Program-made: the position numbers and the translations under genes
Notes under the pieces: generated by a model
What the model saw: only the letters and a program-made list of their open reading frames with translations
What the model was told of the DNA's origin: nothing
Databases searched by the model: none
Shown: positions 1-2,428 of the stretch, piece by piece
How positions within the stretch are numbered: position 1 is the stretch's first letter
How the letters are laid out: each line of letters starts with the position of its first letter
DNA from: an uncultured Flavobacteriaceae bacterium
Lineage (GTDB): Bacteria > Bacteroidota > Bacteroidia > Flavobacteriales > Flavobacteriaceae
Assembly (NCBI GenBank): GCA_947311745.1
Contig: CAMZLT010000246.1
Location: 1-5,378 of the forward strand
Reading direction: 5' to 3'
DNA: 5,378 nucleotides

Positions 1-566
1 GTATCAGCAGTATTTTTTTGTTATATTTTTTATTTCAATTACGATTAAAGGCAATTTTAATTTTAATGCCATTTACCTTACTAACACTATTTTATGTATT
101 TCCGATTACCAAGTTTTCTTTACGTGAAAGAGCAGGAATGAAGTTGTTTTTAATAGCTATTTCTTGGGCAGGAATAACCGTTTTATTTCCGTTAATTCAG
201 AATTATTTACTATTGCGAAATATAGATTATATTACTTTTTTACAACGATTCTTATTTGTTTTTGCAATTACAATTCCGTTTGACATACGAGATTTAAAAT
301 ATGATAAACCATCGTTAAATACTATTCCGCAAGTAATAGGAGTTAAAAAATCTAAATATTTGGCAATAGCAATTATGCTGATATTTGTCTTTTTAGAAAT
401 TTTTAAACATCTGTTTTTTGATTTTTCTTTTATATCAGAAACACTATTTGTTTTTATTATTTCTGTGTGGTTAATTTATAATATTACGGTAAATAAAAAC
501 AAATATTATACTTCTTTTTTTGTAGAAGCAATTCCCATTTTTTGGTATTTAACACTTTATTTTTAG
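1..566 (+). CDS. UbiA-like prenyltransferase family membrane protein, C-terminal part (5' truncated by window edge)
   Basis: The frame is open from base 3 to the TAG at 564-566, so about 187 C-terminal residues are visible. A TTG at 18 could be called as a start, but nothing supports it because the frame continues to the edge. The protein is very hydrophobic, with six or seven probable membrane segments. Between two of them lies DIRDLKYD (282-305), followed shortly by NTIP and G. This resembles the second Asp-rich motif of UbiA/MenA prenyltransferases (IRDxxxD...T...G), which binds Mg-diphosphate in that family. The usual GKRT after it is replaced by KPSLNT. The first motif (NDxxDxxxD) would lie upstream of the window. 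If active, it would transfer a prenyl or similar polyprenyl-diphosphate-derived group at the inner membrane; the substrate is unknown. It might instead be one of the poorly characterised flavobacterial membrane proteins with a UbiA fold. The stop overlaps the candidate operator of the next gene. Family call moderate, function uncertain. Confidence 0.6.
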   Translation, partial: ISSIFLLYFLFQLRLKAILILMPFTLLTLFYVFPITKFSLRERAGMKLFLIAISWAGITVLFPLIQNYLLLRNIDYITFLQRFLFVFAITIPFDIRDLKYDKPSLNTIPQVIGVKKSKYLAIAIMLIFVFLEIFKHLFFDFSFISETLFVFIISVWLIYNITVNKNKYYTSFFVEAIPIFWYLTLYF

Positions 567-579
567 TCTTATCTAAAAA
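560..579. promoter_or_regulatory. Candidate DtxR/MntR-family operator palindrome (TTAG-N6-CTAA)
   Basis: TTTTTAG (560-566) and CTAAAAA (573-579) form a perfect 7-bp inverted repeat around the 6-bp centre TCTTAT. The core TTAG-N6-CTAA has the same half-site spacing as the classical DtxR/IdeR box (TTAGGTTAGCCTAA core). It lies just upstream of the -7 element and overlaps the stop codon of the previous gene, so a bound repressor would block the promoter of the repressor-transporter pair. The GG/CC inner bases of actinobacterial boxes are absent, and A/T-rich palindromes arise easily by chance here, so this remains a candidate. Confidence 0.5.
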
Positions 580-585
580 AATATT

Positions 586-593
586 TATATTTG
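586..593 (+). promoter_or_regulatory. Bacteroidota-type -7 promoter element (TATATTTG)
   Basis: TATATTTG is an exact match to the TAnnTTTG -7 consensus used by the primary sigma factor of Bacteroidota. No clear TTTG-type -33 box is seen at the usual distance; that position holds the A/T palindrome instead. Transcription would start around 598-601, only a few bases before the ATG at 605, so the leader would be extremely short. It should drive the repressor gene and, by close linkage, the ZIP transporter gene. Confidence 0.55.
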
Positions 594-604
594 CATAAAA
601 AATT

Positions 605-1264
605 ATGTTATCAAAATCAGAAGAAGATTATTTGAAATCTATTTTTTTATTAGAATTGAATTCTACAACGAAGACTATTAGCACAAATCTTATTGCAGAT
701 CGTTTGCAAACAAAAGCTTCGTCTGTAACAGATATGATTAAAAAATTGCAACTAAAAAAATTAGTAATTTATACAAAATATAAAGGCGTTTCTTTGAGTA
801 AATCAGGTAGAATACTTGCAGCAACAATTGTTAGAAAACATCGCCTTTGGGAAACTTTTTTAGTTTCAAAATTAAATTTTCCTTGGGATGAGGTACACGA
901 AATTGCCGAACAACTAGAGCACATACAATCGGATAAATTAATTGATAAACTAGATTACTTTTTAGATTTTCCAAAACAAGATCCACATGGAGAACCAATA
1001 CCAGATAAAAATGGTAAAATGCGAAAACAAAATTCTATTTTATTGTCTAATGCACATATAAATAAAAAATATAGCATTTGCGGTATTAAAAATAGTGAAG
1101 CATCTTTTTTACAATATATGGATAGTATTGATTTGAAAATTAATTCCGTTTTTACGGTTAGCAATCGTATTGATTTCGATGATTCTGTTTCTATTACTAT
1201 ACATAATTCCGATATTAATCTATCTAAAAAAGTTTGTGATAATTTATACATAAAAACACACTAA
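605..1264 (+). CDS. DtxR/MntR-family metal-dependent transcriptional repressor
   Basis: This is a complete 219-residue regulator; with metal bound, members of the family dimerise and repress metal-uptake genes. Residues 5-60 form the winged helix, with recognition helix about 37-50 (ASSVTDMIKKL) and wing VIYTKYKGVSLSKSGR, which closely resembles the MntR wing. Residues 75-125 form the metal-binding/dimer region. By DtxR numbering, the ancillary-site ligands H79, E83 and H98 and the primary-site E105 and H106 are present. Position 102 is Glu, as in MntR (Cys in DtxR), and Asp8 matches the MntR ligand D8, while the second MntR N-terminal ligand (E11) is Lys. The family motif DPHGEPIP follows at 126-133. 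Residues about 150-217 are probably the FeoA/SH3-like C-terminal domain present in DtxR and absent from short MntRs. ATG 605 is the first possible start because an in-frame TAA lies at 596-598; no Shine-Dalgarno sequence is evident, which is usual in this phylum. Family call firm; Mn(II) versus Fe(II) unresolved, with Mn(II) somewhat favoured. Confidence 0.93.
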   Translation: MLSKSEEDYLKSIFLLELNSTTKTISTNLIADRLQTKASSVTDMIKKLQLKKLVIYTKYKGVSLSKSGRILAATIVRKHRLWETFLVSKLNFPWDEVHEIAEQLEHIQSDKLIDKLDYFLDFPKQDPHGEPIPDKNGKMRKQNSILLSNAHINKKYSICGIKNSEASFLQYMDSIDLKINSVFTVSNRIDFDDSVSITIHNSDINLSKKVCDNLYIKTH

Positions 1265-1267
1265 ATT

Positions 1268-2089
1268 ATGACTGAAATTATACAATATTTTGAATCTATT
1301 GATCCAGTTTTAGCTGCATTATATGCCACCTTATTTACTTGGTCATTAACCGCTTTAGGTGCAGCCTTAGTTTTTTTATTTAAAAAAATGAATCGTGCCG
1401 TTTTAGACGGAATGCTCGGATTTACAGGAGGTGTTATGTTAGCTGCTAGTTTTTGGTCTTTATTAGCTCCTGCAATTGAAATGAGTTCTGGCTCTGGTTT
1501 TACAAAGATAATCCCTGCATCAATTGGTTTTTTTTTAGGTGCATTATCTCTATTTGCTTTAGATAAAGTTTTACCACATTTACATATTAATTTTAAAGAA
1601 TCCGAAGCAGAAGGTGTTAAATCACCTTGGCACAGAACAACGCTTTTGGTTTTAGCAATTACGCTGCATAACATACCAGAAGGTCTTGCTGTTGGTGTAC
1701 TTTTTGGTGGCGTTGCAGCAGGTTTTGATGGTGCTACAATCGGAGGTGCTGTTGCTCTTGCAATTGGTATAGGATTACAAAATTTCCCTGAGGGATTTGC
1801 TGTAGCAATGCCTTTACGACGACAAGGTTTAAGCAGGTTTAAAAGTTTTTGGTATGGGCAACTTTCAGCAATAGTCGAGCCAATTGCAGGCGTCTTAGGT
1901 GCTTATGCAGTAATAACTTTTAAACCTATATTGCCTTATGCACTTGCGTATGCTGCAGGAGCAATGATTTTTGTTGTTGTAGAAGAAGTTATTCCTGAAA
2001 CCCAACGGGATAAATATACCGATATCGCAACTATGGGATTAATAGTTGGTTTTATTTTAATGATGGCAATGGATGTAGGTTTGAGTTGA
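1268..2089 (+). CDS. ZIP-family divalent metal transporter (GufA/BbZIP-like)
   Basis: This is a complete 273-residue inner-membrane transporter with eight predicted membrane segments (about 13-38, 46-70, 84-105, 125-151, 161-183, 197-216, 221-244, 254-272), the ZIP family layout. The two signature helices are clear: HNIPEG at 134-139 in TM4 and QNFPEG at 171-176 in TM5. By analogy with the BbZIP binuclear site, likely ligands are M57, H134, N135, E138, Q171, N172, E175 and E204. The TM3-TM4 loop is short with a small HLH (104-106) rather than a His-rich stretch. ZIP proteins bring Zn, Fe, Mn or Cd into the cytoplasm; the substrate cannot be read from sequence. The gene begins 3 bp after the repressor stop, in the same frame (TAA-ATT-ATG), so ATG 1268 is the earliest start and the two genes are almost certainly co-transcribed and possibly translationally coupled. 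The context suggests uptake of the metal sensed by the repressor. Family very secure. Confidence 0.95.
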   Translation: MTEIIQYFESIDPVLAALYATLFTWSLTALGAALVFLFKKMNRAVLDGMLGFTGGVMLAASFWSLLAPAIEMSSGSGFTKIIPASIGFFLGALSLFALDKVLPHLHINFKESEAEGVKSPWHRTTLLVLAITLHNIPEGLAVGVLFGGVAAGFDGATIGGAVALAIGIGLQNFPEGFAVAMPLRRQGLSRFKSFWYGQLSAIVEPIAGVLGAYAVITFKPILPYALAYAAGAMIFVVVEEVIPETQRDKYTDIATMGLIVGFILMMAMDVGLS

Positions 2090-2119
2090 TATTTTATATA
2101 TTTTTTTGATATAAATATC
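2088..2119 (+). terminator. Weak AT-only hairpin just after the ZIP gene
   Basis: GATATTT (2088-2094) can pair with AAATATC (2113-2119), and after one bulged T, ATAT (2096-2099) with ATAT (2109-2112). The stem is nearly all A-T and is followed by TGTTTT rather than a clean T run. It could slow polymerase at the end of the operon but is a poor intrinsic terminator and may be chance. Confidence 0.2.
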
Positions 2120-2126
2120 TGTTTTA

Positions 2127-2252
2127 TTAGCGATTTGTATAAATATAGTAGCTAATTTCAAACCGCTTATCTTTCAATTTATACAATTGTGTGGTATAAT
2201 AGTCCAAAAGAAATTGGAATATTTTTTCTTTAGATAAATAATTAAAAATCAT
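2127..2252 (-). CDS. Possible small protein or gene remnant, 41 codons, unrecognised
   Basis: On the minus strand an ATG (2252-2250) opens a 41-codon frame closed by TAA (2129-2127). The product is rich in Tyr, Lys and Ile, with a helix-like first half (NYLSKEKIFQFLLDYY) and an alternating second half ending KDKRFEISYYIYTNR. I do not recognise a family. An in-frame TAA lies two codons upstream of the ATG, and there is no obvious ribosome binding site or -7 element. It lies downstream of the terminator of the large minus-strand gene, so it would need its own promoter. It reads more like protein than most short AT-rich frames, and could equally be the tail of a decayed gene or chance. Confidence 0.25.
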   Translation of the reverse strand: MIFNYLSKEKIFQFLLDYYTTQLYKLKDKRFEISYYIYTNR

Positions 2253-2301
2253 GATTTATTTAGTGTCAGTTATAAAAGTTGGGGATTAATGTTATATTTG
2301 G

Positions 2302-2336
2302 TGTCAAAAAGATATAATCTTGACAGACTTTTTTTT
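2302..2336 (+). terminator. Possible plus-strand terminator for the repressor-ZIP operon
   Basis: TGTCA (2302-2306) pairs with TGACA (2321-2325), and after an AAA bulge AGAT (2310-2313) pairs with ATCT (2317-2320). Three bases later comes an uninterrupted run of eight T (2329-2336). The arrangement suits an intrinsic terminator reading rightward, about 240 bp after the ZIP stop and opposing the minus-strand terminator. The bulge, low GC and distance from the gene make it uncertain. Confidence 0.35.
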
Positions 2337-2368
2337 ACCGAAAGATCTATTATTACATGTATTGAAAT

Positions 2369-2401
2369 AAAAAAGCAAATCTAATTTCTCAGATTCGCTT
2401 T
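2369..2401 (-). terminator. Intrinsic terminator of the minus-strand surface-protein gene
   Basis: Read on the minus strand, AAAGCGAATCT (2401-2391) pairs with AGATTTGCTTT (2382-2372) as an 11-bp stem containing one G-U wobble, with an 8-base loop, and runs into TTTTTT (2374-2369). The wobble is a G-U pair only on the minus strand (it would be A-C on the plus strand), which fixes the orientation. It begins 28 bp after the stop codon at 2429-2431, the expected place. Confidence 0.85.
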
Positions 2402-2428
2402 CAAAAAACTAACAACTTACTATCCCTT

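Larger units (their letters stand above)
2090..2428. other. 339-bp convergent intergenic region
   Basis: This gap separates the stop of the plus-strand ZIP gene from the stop of the minus-strand surface-protein gene. It contains a good terminator for the minus-strand gene (2369-2401), a hairpin with a T8 run reading on the plus strand (2302-2336), a weak AT hairpin at 2088-2119 and an unrecognised 41-codon minus-strand ORF (2127-2252). The decamers TTTAGTGTCA (2259-2268) and TTTGGTGTCA (2297-2306) form an imperfect direct repeat 38 bp apart. No RNA gene, transposase or complete insertion-sequence end was recognised. Confidence 0.6.

Noticed and set aside
18..20. TTG as start of the left-edge membrane protein
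   Set aside because: The frame is open to the window edge and the family is longer than what remains, so the true start is upstream.
955..1251. 98-codon minus-strand ORF inside the repressor gene
   Set aside because: It is entirely antisense to a well-supported DtxR-family gene, with no recognisable product.
1261..1674. 137-codon minus-strand ORF inside the ZIP gene
   Set aside because: It is a shadow of the transporter gene; its composition follows the complement of conserved ZIP codons.
2178..2200. TTATAC / GTATAA inverted repeat in the intergenic region
   Set aside because: It is a short A/T-rich repeat of the kind expected by chance here, and it lies inside the candidate small ORF with no associated signal.
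2320..2325. TTGACA resembling a sigma-70 -35 box
   Set aside because: This phylum uses a different consensus, and no plus-strand gene follows; the hexamer is one arm of the hairpin.
2259..2340. Possible insertion-sequence end (TTTAGTGTCA / TTTGGTGTCA repeats and TGTCAA...TTGACA)
   Set aside because: No transposase, paired terminal inverted repeats or target-site duplication could be found; the hairpin reads better as a terminator.
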